21,224 bases of DNA, taken from GCA-002282575 sp964606405 (GTDB lineage Bacteria > Pseudomonadota > Gammaproteobacteria > Thiomicrospirales > Thiomicrospiraceae). A program made the position numbers and the translations under genes. The DNA is taken from NCBI GenBank assembly GCA_964606405.1, contig CAZSGH010000044.1, forward strand, positions 1-21,224, given 5' to 3'. Below, in pieces: positions 1 to 6,615 of this stretch (its first letter is position 1; every line of letters starts with the position of its first letter). The notes under the pieces are model-generated. The model made no database searches, was not told where the DNA came from, and worked only from the letters and a program-made list of their open reading frames with translations.

Positions 1-673
1 TAATGTCACTGACGCTCGCTGTCAGCTCAACGCTAGGAAGGGGGGGCTTTTTCATTACATGACGGACACGGGTGAGGAGTTTGCGTCCTAAGTTTCCGCC
101 GGGATGAAAGCGTGCAAATTCTTCTGGTTTAAAGTTGCGTGCCGTCATGAGACAAACCGCAAGTGCGTCGCCCATGACTAAGGTTGCTGTTGTTGATGAG
201 GTTGGTGCTAACTGAAGCGGGCATGCCTCTTGCGGTACAGCAACATTCAAGTGGCAATCAGCGTGTGTCGCAAGGGTGCTTGTTGGTTTTCCTGTCATAG
301 CAATCAACAAGTTGCCATTGTCTTTTAGAAACGGTATTAGTTTGATGACCTCATCGGTTTCGCCCGAGTTAGAGATGGCTAAAAAGACATCTTCAGGTTT
401 AACCATCCCTAGGTCACCATGATACGCCTCACCTGGATGCATAAAAAAACTGGGTGTTCCAGTTGATGCCATGGTTGCTGCAATCTTTTTACCAATAATG
501 CCAGATTTGCCCATACCACAAATAATCAGCCGCCCTTGCGTTGCTAAAATACCATCGACAGCGCGGCTAAAGTGATCGTCTAGGTTGTCCGTCATTTTGC
601 TAATCGCATCAGCTTCAATGCGAATGACGCGTTTCGCTTCTTCAATATGATTTAGCATGTTTTTCTCATTCAT
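1..673 (-). CDS. kdsD: Arabinose-5-phosphate isomerase KdsD, 3' part cut off by the window edge
   Basis: Converts D-ribulose 5-phosphate to D-arabinose 5-phosphate, the first step towards Kdo in LPS (cytoplasm). I translated 224 codons from the minus strand. The frame is open to the window edge, so the C-terminal ~100 residues, including most of the CBS pair of this ~325-residue family, are missing. The SIS domain covers about residues 46-180. It shows GMGKSG (53-58), STGTP (70-74), HPGEA.HGDLGM (79-90), SNSGE (101-105) and APTSSTTATLVMGDALAV (156-173). HPGG (190-193) carries the histidine known to matter in E. coli KdsD. The match to E. coli KdsD is close throughout. The start is taken as the ATG at 673, which has no convincing ribosome site. 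A second in-frame ATG at 658, preceded by GAG, is an alternative. pagL lies upstream on the same strand, which fits an LPS cluster. Confidence 0.95.
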   Translation of the reverse strand, partial: MNEKNMLNHIEEAKRVIRIEADAISKMTDNLDDHFSRAVDGILATQGRLIICGMGKSGIIGKKIAATMASTGTPSFFMHPGEAYHGDLGMVKPEDVFLAISNSGETDEVIKLIPFLKDNGNLLIAMTGKPTSTLATHADCHLNVAVPQEACPLQLAPTSSTTATLVMGDALAVCLMTARNFKPEEFARFHPGGNLGRKLLTRVRHVMKKPPLPSVELTASVSDI

Positions 674-735
674 CTGTCAGAAAGTTACTTAAAAATGATA
701 ATAGGATTGGGGTTTAGCTTACGCAGAACTTCGTT

Positions 736-794
736 ATGGGGGAGGGAGTGCTCGCCCCATTCATGTAACAACTGATTTACTCCCTTCCACCAAT
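736..794. repeat. Imperfect intergenic palindrome between pagL and kdsD
   Basis: Left arm ATGGGGGAGGGAGT (736-749) and right arm ACTCCCTTCCACCAAT (779-794) are near-complementary, with a loop of about 29 nt. Read on the minus strand (TTGGTGGAAGGGAGTAAAT...), it resembles the purine/pyrimidine-rich palindromes before gyrA and cmk. I call it a diverged member of the same repeat family, seen by eye only. Nothing else is recognised between 674 and 806. Confidence 0.45.
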
Positions 795-806
795 CAATAA
801 CCTTTT

Positions 807-833
807 ACTAAGAAAGGCTTCGCCTTTCTTAGT
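807..833 (-). terminator. Perfect 12-bp hairpin at the pagL stop codon
   Basis: ACTAAGAAAGGC (807-818) and GCCTTTCTTAGT (822-833) are exact inverted repeats with a 3-nt loop. The pagL TAA (831-829) lies inside the stem. The GC-rich stem top with an A/T base and its position at the gene end fit an intrinsic terminator. However, no clear U-tract follows on the minus strand (AAAAGG follows), so it may instead be a 3'-end stabilising hairpin. Confidence 0.55.
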
Positions 834-1461
834 ATCGGTAGCCAACTTCGATCATATTAAAATCGGTTGAGGGGTTGGGGATTTCAATATTGCCGTTAGA
901 TACATGCATGTACTTGTAACCAACGCGGAACGCCTTGTTTTCCCAGCCGATACCGAACTGATCACCAAATTGAAACTGTGTCGATTTGCTGTAATCTTTA
1001 ATATGAACATTGCTTAAATAATGTAGTCCAACCCCCACTTCAGCATACCAAGGCGAGTTGGCATCTGTTTTGATTTTAAAAATAGGGGTTAAGCCAACAT
1101 CATCTAATGAACGATAGGCATATTGACTGGGTGACTGCCAATGTCCAACACTTGCTTCCAAGCTGGTACTGAGTACAAAGTTTTTGGTTTGCCATTGGGC
1201 TTTATTAAAATCGAGACGATAAGCCAAACGTGCTGTTTCGATATCGGTATCACTACCCGCCATAAGGCTCACTTGATGTTTATTGATACCAGATGAGAGC
1301 ACATCTAAAGTTGAGTTTCCGTAGATATTACCCGCAACTGCTGCAGTAGCCGTTGCCGCAACCACGGCATAAAGTGGCAAACCTGCATCGGCTTGTGCGA
1401 TTAAAGGCAAGCTAGCGAGTGCAAAAAGCGATAAAAATGATGACTTGAATGACAATGACAT
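829..1461 (-). CDS. pagL: Lipid A 3-O-deacylase, PagL family outer-membrane protein
   Basis: PagL removes the 3-O-linked acyl chain from lipid A in the outer membrane. The 210-residue product begins with a signal peptide (MSLSFKSSFL... to about A24/A26). It is followed by alternating hydrophobic strands and ends in VGYRY, an aromatic C-terminus typical of beta-barrels. The family signature H-x-S-N is at H186, S188 and N189, followed by PNPS (195-198). By register with the known His126/Ser128/Glu140 triad of Pseudomonas PagL, the third residue would be D200, a conservative change. I chose the start at 1461 because it gives a clean signal peptide and has GGAA upstream. A 26-codon upstream extension is open but would bury the signal sequence. 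Its neighbours kdsD and hldE are also LPS genes. The barrel and the HxSN motif make the family call good; activity is inferred. Confidence 0.82.
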   Translation of the reverse strand: MSLSFKSSFLSLFALASLPLIAQADAGLPLYAVVAATATAAVAGNIYGNSTLDVLSSGINKHQVSLMAGSDTDIETARLAYRLDFNKAQWQTKNFVLSTSLEASVGHWQSPSQYAYRSLDDVGLTPIFKIKTDANSPWYAEVGVGLHYLSNVHIKDYSKSTQFQFGDQFGIGWENKAFRVGYKYMHVSNGNIEIPNPSTDFNMIEVGYRY

Positions 1462-1493
1462 GCGAAAAGTTCCGTCAAGATTGGTAAAATAGC

Positions 1494-1522
1494 ATTTTAA
1501 CGGATTAGCAAGGATATCTAAA
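1494..1522 (-). promoter_or_regulatory. Candidate sigma-70 promoter of pagL
   Basis: On the minus strand, TTTAGA (1522-1517) and TAAAAT (1499-1494) are separated by exactly 17 bp, placing the transcript start about 26 nt before the pagL ATG. The -35 matches the consensus at 4 of 6 positions. It lies in the 61-bp divergent gap and overlaps the hldE ribosome site AAGGA (1510-1514). No convincing hldE promoter was seen. Confidence 0.35.
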
Positions 1523-2941
1523 GTGCTGAATTTTACCAAAGCCCGTGTGCTGGTCGTTGGCGACGTGATGCTGGATCAGTATTGGTCTGGTGAAACAGGG
1601 CGTATCTCGCCTGAAGCGCCTGTGCCCGTCGTGCGCGTGCAAGCCACGCAAGGGCGCGCTGGCGGAGCGGCAAACGTCGCCATGAATGCTGCGGCTCTTG
1701 GTGCGCAAGTCGGGATGATTGGCCTGATTGGTCAGGATGAGGTTGGCGATCAGCTAGATGCCTTGCTCATTGAACATGGTGTTGCGACACATTGGGTAAG
1801 AGATTCTGGCGTGCCGACGATTCGCAAGTTGCGCATCATTAGTCGTCAACAGCAGTTAATCCGTTTAGATTTCGAAGAAACACCCAATACGCATTTGGCT
1901 GCTGCCATTGTGATGCAGGTAGCAGAACACTTACCAAACTATGATGTATTGGTTATTTCTGATTATGCTAAGGGTGCATTGGCACTGGTTAGCGATATCA
2001 TTTCATTGGCTAAAAAAATGGGCAAACCGGTTTTGGTTGATCCTAAGGGCAATGACTTTAGCATTTATGCGGGCGCAACGTTGATTAAACCGAACTTTTC
2101 GGAATTTAGTGCCATTGTTGGGCGCGTAACAGGCGATGTTGCCATTGCGCAAGCGGGTTTGAAGCTGATGCAGCAACTTGATTTATCCGCTTTATTGGTA
2201 ACACGAAGCGAAGCAGGCATGACCTTATTGCAGCATCATCATGATCCCTTACATATTCCGACTAAAGCGCAAGAAGTCTTTGATGTGACAGGTGCTGGTG
2301 ATACGGCGATGGCGACGCTTGCCGTTGCTTTTGCAGCGGGGTTGGGTTGGGCTGCAGCGGTACGCTTGGCCAATGAAGCTTCGGGCATCGTGGTGCGAAA
2401 GTTGGGGACATCTACCGTTAGCGTGGAAGAACTGAATGCCGTATTGCATCCGCCAGCACATACAGGTGCTGTTGCGCAAGAATGGTCTGAGTTGGCAGGT
2501 TATATTGCATTGGCTCAGCAACGTGGCGAGCGTGTGGTGATGACCAATGGCTGTTTCGATATTTTGCATCCTGGGCACATTCGTTATTTGCGCGAAGCAA
2601 AAGCACTAGGAGATCGTTTGGTTGTTGCGGTTAATTCTGATGCATCGGTTAAGGCATTAAAAGGCGATAGTCGTCCTGTTAATGGGCTGGCGGTGCGTAT
2701 GGAAATGCTTGCAGCCTTAGAAAGTGTTGATTGGGTGGTAGCTTTCGAAGAAGAAACGCCAGAGTCATTAATTTGTGCCGTTAAGCCCGATGTATTGGTT
2801 AAAGGTGGCGATTATCAGCCAGATCAAATTGCTGGCTCGCGCTGTGTTTGGGATAATGGCGGTGAAGTGTTGGTGTTAAATTTCTGGGAAGGGCATTCGA
2901 CAACTAAAATTATTGACAAGTTGCAAACTTTGGGCGCATGA
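1523..2941 (+). CDS. hldE: Bifunctional heptose-7-phosphate kinase / heptose-1-phosphate adenylyltransferase HldE
   Basis: Makes the ADP-heptose precursor of the LPS inner core in two cytoplasmic steps. It phosphorylates D-glycero-beta-D-manno-heptose 7-phosphate at C1, then transfers AMP to the product. The 472-residue protein has both domains, as in E. coli HldE (477 residues). The ribokinase-fold kinase (about 1-315) shows GDVMLDQYW (13-21), GGAANVAMN (47-55) and the catalytic DVTGAGD (254-260). The nucleotidyltransferase (about 335-472) shows TNGCFDILHPGH (341-352) with the HxGH motif at H349-H352. The start is GTG at 1523, chosen because AAGGA ends 8 nt before it and the N-terminus lines up with the family. 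It is divergent from pagL by 61 bp, and the next gene follows after about 40 bp. The domains are fused, unlike lineages with separate hldA and hldC. Confidence 0.96.
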   Translation: MLNFTKARVLVVGDVMLDQYWSGETGRISPEAPVPVVRVQATQGRAGGAANVAMNAAALGAQVGMIGLIGQDEVGDQLDALLIEHGVATHWVRDSGVPTIRKLRIISRQQQLIRLDFEETPNTHLAAAIVMQVAEHLPNYDVLVISDYAKGALALVSDIISLAKKMGKPVLVDPKGNDFSIYAGATLIKPNFSEFSAIVGRVTGDVAIAQAGLKLMQQLDLSALLVTRSEAGMTLLQHHHDPLHIPTKAQEVFDVTGAGDTAMATLAVAFAAGLGWAAAVRLANEASGIVVRKLGTSTVSVEELNAVLHPPAHTGAVAQEWSELAGYIALAQQRGERVVMTNGCFDILHPGHIRYLREAKALGDRLVVAVNSDASVKALKGDSRPVNGLAVRMEMLAALESVDWVVAFEEETPESLICAVKPDVLVKGGDYQPDQIAGSRCVWDNGGEVLVLNFWEGHSTTKIIDKLQTLGA

Positions 2942-2981
2942 TAATCGTGTGTTGGGTTAATTGAGCACATTGGTGATAGAG

Positions 2982-3779
2982 ATGATTTCATCACTTTACT
3001 CACAATCAGCACGCCCTATTATTGGGGTTGCTGAAAATATGGCACCGCAGAAAGATAAAGCTTCTGAGGGTGGTGCTCGTGCGGCTTTTGTAACAGAACA
3101 AAAGCCTGCTGCTTCTAGTGGTTCTGCTGAGAATAAAACGGAAAAGTCGAATCAGTCACCCCCTCAAAAAACGGGTAAAGATGGTGTTGATCTCAATTCT
3201 CCAGAAGTGCAAAAAATGCTCTCTGAACTCAAATCACGCGATATCGAAGTAAAGGCACATGAACAAGCACACTTGGCTGCTGCAGGGCAATATGCGACAT
3301 CGGGTGCTAATTATAGTTATCAGACAGGACCTGATGGCAAACAATATGCGATTGGTGGTGATGTTGGTATTGATACTTCTGCCGTTGATGGTGATCCGCA
3401 AGCCACGCTCAGTAAAGCACAGCAAGTTTATGCTGCCGCAATGGCACCAGCGCAGCCATCTAGCCAAGACTTTAAAGTTGCTCAGTCGGCACAAAATATG
3501 ATGTCAAAAGCGCTTACGGATATACAATCAGAACGTCAAGATGCGCTTTCTGGTACTACGAATGCAGAAAAATCGGGCAGGGGTCAGAGTGAGGCGTCAG
3601 CTAAGACAGTTGAAAGCGACAAACCACTGAACAAGAACCGTGAAATGGATAACACTCAGTCAGAAAATAAGGCAATCAAGTCCTATCGCTTGGTTGATAC
3701 GAGCAGTAATGAGCGAGTGGGGCAGATTGGTGGTTGGCAGAATAATGCCAACCGAATTGGGCTCAGTTTTCAAGCTTGA
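2982..3779 (+). CDS. SprA-related putative metallopeptidase-like protein (HExxH)
   Basis: A 265-residue protein of the SprA-related family, whose function is not established. The recognisable block is about residues 72-185 and contains RDIEVKAHEQAH. The HEQAH sequence (93-97) fits the HExxH zinc-binding pattern of zincin peptidases. It is followed by SGANYSYQTGPDGKQYAIGG and by D-Q-like patches up to SKALTDI. The N-terminal 70 and C-terminal 80 residues are low-complexity and rich in S, A, K, E, Q and N. I see no signal peptide or membrane segment. The ATG at 2982 is preferred because GGTGA lies 5 nt before it; a TTG at 2961 would add seven residues but has no ribosome site. It follows hldE by 40 bp and may be cotranscribed. 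Its stop codon overlaps that of the convergent elyC-like gene. Protease activity is inferred only from the motif. Confidence 0.72.
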   Translation: MISSLYSQSARPIIGVAENMAPQKDKASEGGARAAFVTEQKPAASSGSAENKTEKSNQSPPQKTGKDGVDLNSPEVQKMLSELKSRDIEVKAHEQAHLAAAGQYATSGANYSYQTGPDGKQYAIGGDVGIDTSAVDGDPQATLSKAQQVYAAAMAPAQPSSQDFKVAQSAQNMMSKALTDIQSERQDALSGTTNAEKSGRGQSEASAKTVESDKPLNKNREMDNTQSENKAIKSYRLVDTSSNERVGQIGGWQNNANRIGLSFQA

Positions 3780-4552
3780 CCCTTTAATCGATAAACGAAT
3801 AATCCGATCCATTCATGCCATGCTTCGTTTAGTTGCGCGATGCCGCTTGCTTGTGGTAACCAGTCAAGTAAATCTTCACCAACAGCAATGACGCGGATGT
3901 CTGTAATTGCAGGGATAATAATATCTTCTGGAAATTGCTTAGAAAACACTGCCATAGCACGCGGCATATGGGCTGCTGACGTGACCAATAAAATGCGTTT
4001 TGCTGCGAGTGACTGTAACAATGGGCGAGAGTGTAATGCATTTTCGTAAGTGGTTAAACTTTGATCTTCATCAATAATGGCGTTGCTTGGCACATTAAGT
4101 TGCTCTAGTAATAATCGCATAGCACTGGCTTCACTTTGACTAACGCCGCGCCATGTTAGTATGCCACCGCTAGCAATAATTGTTGGTGCTTTTTGTTCAT
4201 TGTAGAGTTGCGCAGCAAACCAAACTCTATCTGCACTATCAAGTAGCTCAGGCATAGGACGTATTGGTGGTGTTGCGCCAGCCATGCCACCGCCCAGTAA
4301 AACAATTACATCGGCTGTTGCTGTATCCTTAGCCTGTTTGGCTTCGTATTGTGACTCTAATGCATGCATAACCCATTGTCCTGTTACAGGCATAGCAATG
4401 ATCCAAAAGGAAATCAATGAAAACCCTATGGTGATGCTGGCAGTACGAATCCTTTTAACTGCTAATAGTAGCAAACTAATAATCAACAATAAAAAGACCC
4501 AAGTTATTGGATAAATTGCTAGTGATAAAAGTTTGCTTAAGTAAATGTTCAC
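3770..4552 (-). CDS. ElyC/YdcF-type (DUF218) membrane protein
   Basis: A 260-residue protein with two N-terminal membrane helices (about 8-32 and 38-57), followed by a DUF218 domain (about 80-240) with VIVLLGGG, ASGGI, SLTTYENA and LVTSAAHMPRA motifs. This is the layout of E. coli ElyC, which is linked to envelope integrity and undecaprenyl-phosphate lipid carrier use. The family is known, but the reaction is not proven. The start is GTG at 4552, because AGGA sits 8 nt upstream and the GTG overlaps the TGA of the upstream phosphatase gene (GTGA), a normal sign of translational coupling. A TTG at 4573 would lengthen it by seven residues without a ribosome site. Coupling to a MupP-like phosphatase supports a role in wall precursor metabolism. 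It is convergent with the SprA-like gene and overlaps it by 10 bp. Confidence 0.82.
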   Translation of the reverse strand: MNIYLSKLLSLAIYPITWVFLLLIISLLLLAVKRIRTASITIGFSLISFWIIAMPVTGQWVMHALESQYEAKQAKDTATADVIVLLGGGMAGATPPIRPMPELLDSADRVWFAAQLYNEQKAPTIIASGGILTWRGVSQSEASAMRLLLEQLNVPSNAIIDEDQSLTTYENALHSRPLLQSLAAKRILLVTSAAHMPRAMAVFSKQFPEDIIIPAITDIRVIAVGEDLLDWLPQASGIAQLNEAWHEWIGLFVYRLKGQA

Positions 4553-5214
4553 GTTTTCAGTCCTAAATAGCAAGCCAAGCTGTAGGGGGAGTCAATCACG
4601 GCATCAGCGCCCCAGTTGTGCGGATTGTCATTTGCAGACAAGTAACCAAACGAGACGGCAACTGCCGTCATATCAGCCGCACGTGCGGCCTCAATGTCGC
4701 GTCGATGGTCGCCAACATAAATACAGTCTTTGGGTTGGGCATTGCATTGTTCGGCAGCAAGCAGTAAAGGCGCTGGGTGCGGTTTAGCAAAGGCGAGGGT
4801 GTCGCCACCGACAATGCTGCTTGGTGGAAAATCAACCAGGTTAAGTCCTTTCATGACTTGATGTGTTAAGCCCTCAGGCTTATTAGTGATAATGCCCCAA
4901 GGCGTGTTACGTTGTGATAATTGCGCTAAGACTAAGTCTATGCCAGCGTAAAGACGTGTATGCCAAGTGATGTGCTCTTTGTAGAAATCGACCATACGAT
5001 TGCGTAGGCTCAGTTGCAGGCTTTCGCTTTGAATATCGGGAAATGCCATCTGAATAATGGCTAAAGCACCATTAGAGACCTCGTTACGTACCTGTGTTAG
5101 CGATAAGGTTGGGCGGTTTTCTTCTGTTAACAAACGATTAAGCGCCAAGGTAAAGTCCAGCGCGGTATCACACAAGGTGCCATCTAAATCAAATAAAACA
5201 GCTTGATAACTCAT
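4549..5214 (-). CDS. HAD phosphatase, MupP / phosphoglycolate phosphatase type
   Basis: A 221-residue HAD-superfamily phosphatase. Motif I is FDLDGTL with nucleophile D9 and acid D11. Motif II is T110 in ITNKP, motif III is K144 in FAKPHPAP, and motif IV is GDHRRD (D169, D173). The helical cap lies between motif I and about residue 85. Annotation pipelines call this family Gph. However, the gene sits beside ubiG, as Pseudomonas mupP does, and ends with the DNPHNWGADAVIDSP pattern that I recall from that group. MupP dephosphorylates N-acetylmuramic acid 6-phosphate in the MurQ-independent wall-recycling route with AmgK and MurU. Both activities remain possible, so no symbol is assigned. It is coupled to the elyC-like gene by a 4-bp overlap and follows ubiG after 121 bp containing a REP-like pair. 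The ribosome site (AGAGA) is weak. Confidence 0.85.
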   Translation of the reverse strand: MSYQAVLFDLDGTLCDTALDFTLALNRLLTEENRPTLSLTQVRNEVSNGALAIIQMAFPDIQSESLQLSLRNRMVDFYKEHITWHTRLYAGIDLVLAQLSQRNTPWGIITNKPEGLTHQVMKGLNLVDFPPSSIVGGDTLAFAKPHPAPLLLAAEQCNAQPKDCIYVGDHRRDIEAARAADMTAVAVSFGYLSANDNPHNWGADAVIDSPYSLACYLGLKT

Positions 5215-5243
5215 ATTAGGGAGTCTCTAAAAACGCTACTTTT

Positions 5244-5311
5244 CGTTATCCTCGCGTATGCGGGGATCCATAAAATCAATAAGATAGATTCCCGCTTTTG
5301 CGGGAATGACG
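5244..5311. repeat. Inverted pair of REP-like palindromes (REPIN-like)
   Basis: Two 27-nt units face each other across a 14-nt spacer. The first, on the plus strand, is 5244-5270, starting CGTTATCCTCGC and ending GCGGGGATCCA. The second, on the minus strand, is 5311-5285, starting CGTCATTCCCGC and ending GCGGGAATCTA. They match at 19 of 27 positions by my count, and each forms its own 8-bp hairpin. The CGTCATTCCCGC...GCGGGAAT type is widespread in bacterial intergenic DNA. It fills most of the ubiG-mupP gap and could form a hairpin in that transcript. Confidence 0.75.
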
Positions 5312-5335
5312 GGTTTTTAAAAATGTTCATTAACC

Positions 5336-6037
5336 TTAGTTCTCAATCTTTTGAAATGCCATTAGATAATTAATATCGGCTGGCATTTGTAGCTTTGCTT
5401 GACGTGTTAATGGGTTGTAGTGCAAGCCTGTAAGCTTCTTAACATCTAATCCATTATCGCGACCCCATTTTGCAAGCGTATGCGGCGCAATAAACTTGTC
5501 GGCATCGTGCGTGCCTGTCGGTACGATGCGTAATACATATTCGGCAGCCCAAACACCGAGTAATCTTGCTTTGGTTGTTTTGTTTAGGGTAGATACAAAC
5601 AGCCAGCCATTGGGTTTGAGTAGTTTTGTGCAAGCATTGATAATGGCTTCAGGATCGGGGACATGCTCCAACATTTCCATGCAAGTCACGATATCGAAGC
5701 TATTAGGATGAAGCTCAGCGTAATTTTCGACGTTAATTTCTTGATAGTTAATAGAAAGTTTGTTTTCTAATGCGTGTAGTTTTGCTTGCTCTAGTAGCGG
5801 TTCCGCTAAGTCTAACCCCGTTACTTGCGCACCTTGTTTCGCTAAGGCTTCACTAAGAACACCACCGCCACATCCCACATCAATGATCTTTAATCCAGTG
5901 ATAGATTGATGCTGATTAATAAAAGCAACGCGAGCAGGGTTAATGTCGTGTAATGTTTTTAGAGGGCCATTTTTGTCCCACCAGTGTGCTGCTTGTGCAG
6001 AAAAGTGACTGAGTTCGTTTTCATCTTGGTTTTGCAT
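5336..6037 (-). CDS. ubiG: Ubiquinone biosynthesis O-methyltransferase UbiG
   Basis: A SAM-dependent enzyme that carries out both O-methylations of ubiquinone biosynthesis. The 233-residue length is usual for the family. The N-terminus has the characteristic HWWDKNGPLKTLHDINPAR (18-36). The SAM-binding motif is IIDVGCGGG (51-59), with the acidic end of strand 2 at GLDLAEP (74-80). The UbiG signature CMEMLEHVPDP is at 119-129, and LFVSTLNKT and HDADKFIAPHTL follow downstream. Start ATG 6037 is preceded by AAGGA with a 6-nt spacer; that ribosome site overlaps the stop of the lipoprotein gene, 9 nt upstream, so the two are almost certainly cotranscribed. The ubiG-phosphatase neighbourhood next to gyrA is conserved in several pseudomonads and betaproteobacteria. 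Confidence 0.95.
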   Translation of the reverse strand: MQNQDENELSHFSAQAAHWWDKNGPLKTLHDINPARVAFINQHQSITGLKIIDVGCGGGVLSEALAKQGAQVTGLDLAEPLLEQAKLHALENKLSINYQEINVENYAELHPNSFDIVTCMEMLEHVPDPEAIINACTKLLKPNGWLFVSTLNKTTKARLLGVWAAEYVLRIVPTGTHDADKFIAPHTLAKWGRDNGLDVKKLTGLHYNPLTRQAKLQMPADINYLMAFQKIEN

Positions 6038-6046
6038 GGAATATCC

Positions 6047-6502
6047 TTACTTACTTGCTGCCCAAGTGCCATTCGGTTGGCGACAAGCTTTGCCTTTAAT
6101 CGTTTCTTTTTTTCCATCAATGATTGCTTGTGTGGTGTAATCACGGCAAACTTGATTGTTTTCTTCTGTTGTTTTAGTTGGTGTTACGGCATATTCGTTG
6201 CCTGTGTCAGGATTTTTCCATTTGACTGTTTGATTGGTTTTGGCTTTTTCTAAAGCCGTTTCTGCATTTGCTTTGTCGCTATTATCCATTTGTTTACCAA
6301 CGTAACCACCAAGCCAAGCACCTGCCAATGTGCCGCCAATCGTCCCTAATGTGCTGCCGCCTGTTACGTTAGAAGCAACCACACCACCAAGCACAGCGCC
6401 ACCGACTTGACCAATGTTTTCTTTGGTTGGGTTGGGTAAATCACATGCGCTTAAGCCCGCAATAAGGGTAATTAAGCTAGAAAGTAAAAGAAATTTTTTC
6501 AT
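6047..6502 (-). CDS. Glycine-zipper lipoprotein, 17-kDa surface antigen type
   Basis: A 151-residue lipoprotein. A type II signal peptide ends in the lipobox LSAC with lipidated C20. A glycine-zipper hairpin lies at about 31-66, with repeated GGxxxG-type spacing (GGAVLGGVVAS, GGTLAGAWLGGYVG). It is followed by a charged linker and a small C-terminal domain with two cysteines (VCRDY... and KACRQPNGTW), as in the rickettsial 17-kDa antigen family. The family is often described as outer-membrane or periplasmic, and its function is poorly defined. Residue +2 after the lipid cysteine is Asp, an inner-membrane retention signal in E. coli. AAGGA lies 7 nt before ATG 6502. It leads the ubiG-mupP-elyC run and is divergent from gyrA, in the position where many betaproteobacteria have an OmpA-type gene. 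Confidence 0.85.
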   Translation of the reverse strand: MKKFLLLSSLITLIAGLSACDLPNPTKENIGQVGGAVLGGVVASNVTGGSTLGTIGGTLAGAWLGGYVGKQMDNSDKANAETALEKAKTNQTVKWKNPDTGNEYAVTPTKTTEENNQVCRDYTTQAIIDGKKETIKGKACRQPNGTWAASK

Positions 6503-6585
6503 TTGCGTTTCCTTTTTAAGTCGTTGTCAAAAACATTGGTTCTAGGCTGTCTGTTATCAAGGGAATCCCTAAAAACTATGCTTGC

Positions 6586-6615
6586 TTGTTTTTATTTGTT
6601 TTTATTTGTTTTTAG
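6586..6615. repeat. Three 10-bp repeats TTGTTTTTA(T/G), phased T-tracts
   Basis: TTGTTTTTAT at 6586-6595 and 6596-6605, then TTGTTTTTAG at 6606-6615. Each carries a T5 tract, and the tracts repeat exactly every 10 bp, close to one helical turn. That arrangement is known to give intrinsic DNA curvature. It lies about 110 bp upstream of the gyrA -10 box, and the last copy is also the left end of the repeat shared with the cmk leader. Confidence 0.7.

Noticed and set aside
765..772. A fifth GTAACAAC copy, before kdsD
   Set aside because: It is a single unpaired copy. About one chance occurrence of an 8-mer is expected in a window of this size, so it was not counted as an operator.
1462..1539. 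Upstream 26-codon extension of pagL
   Set aside because: It would overlap the hldE start and hide a clear signal peptide; the ATG at 1461 gives a normal secreted protein.
6525..6530. Perfect TTGACA on the minus strand before the lipoprotein gene
   Set aside because: A -10 at normal spacing would fall on the ribosome site and start codon, so it cannot serve this start.
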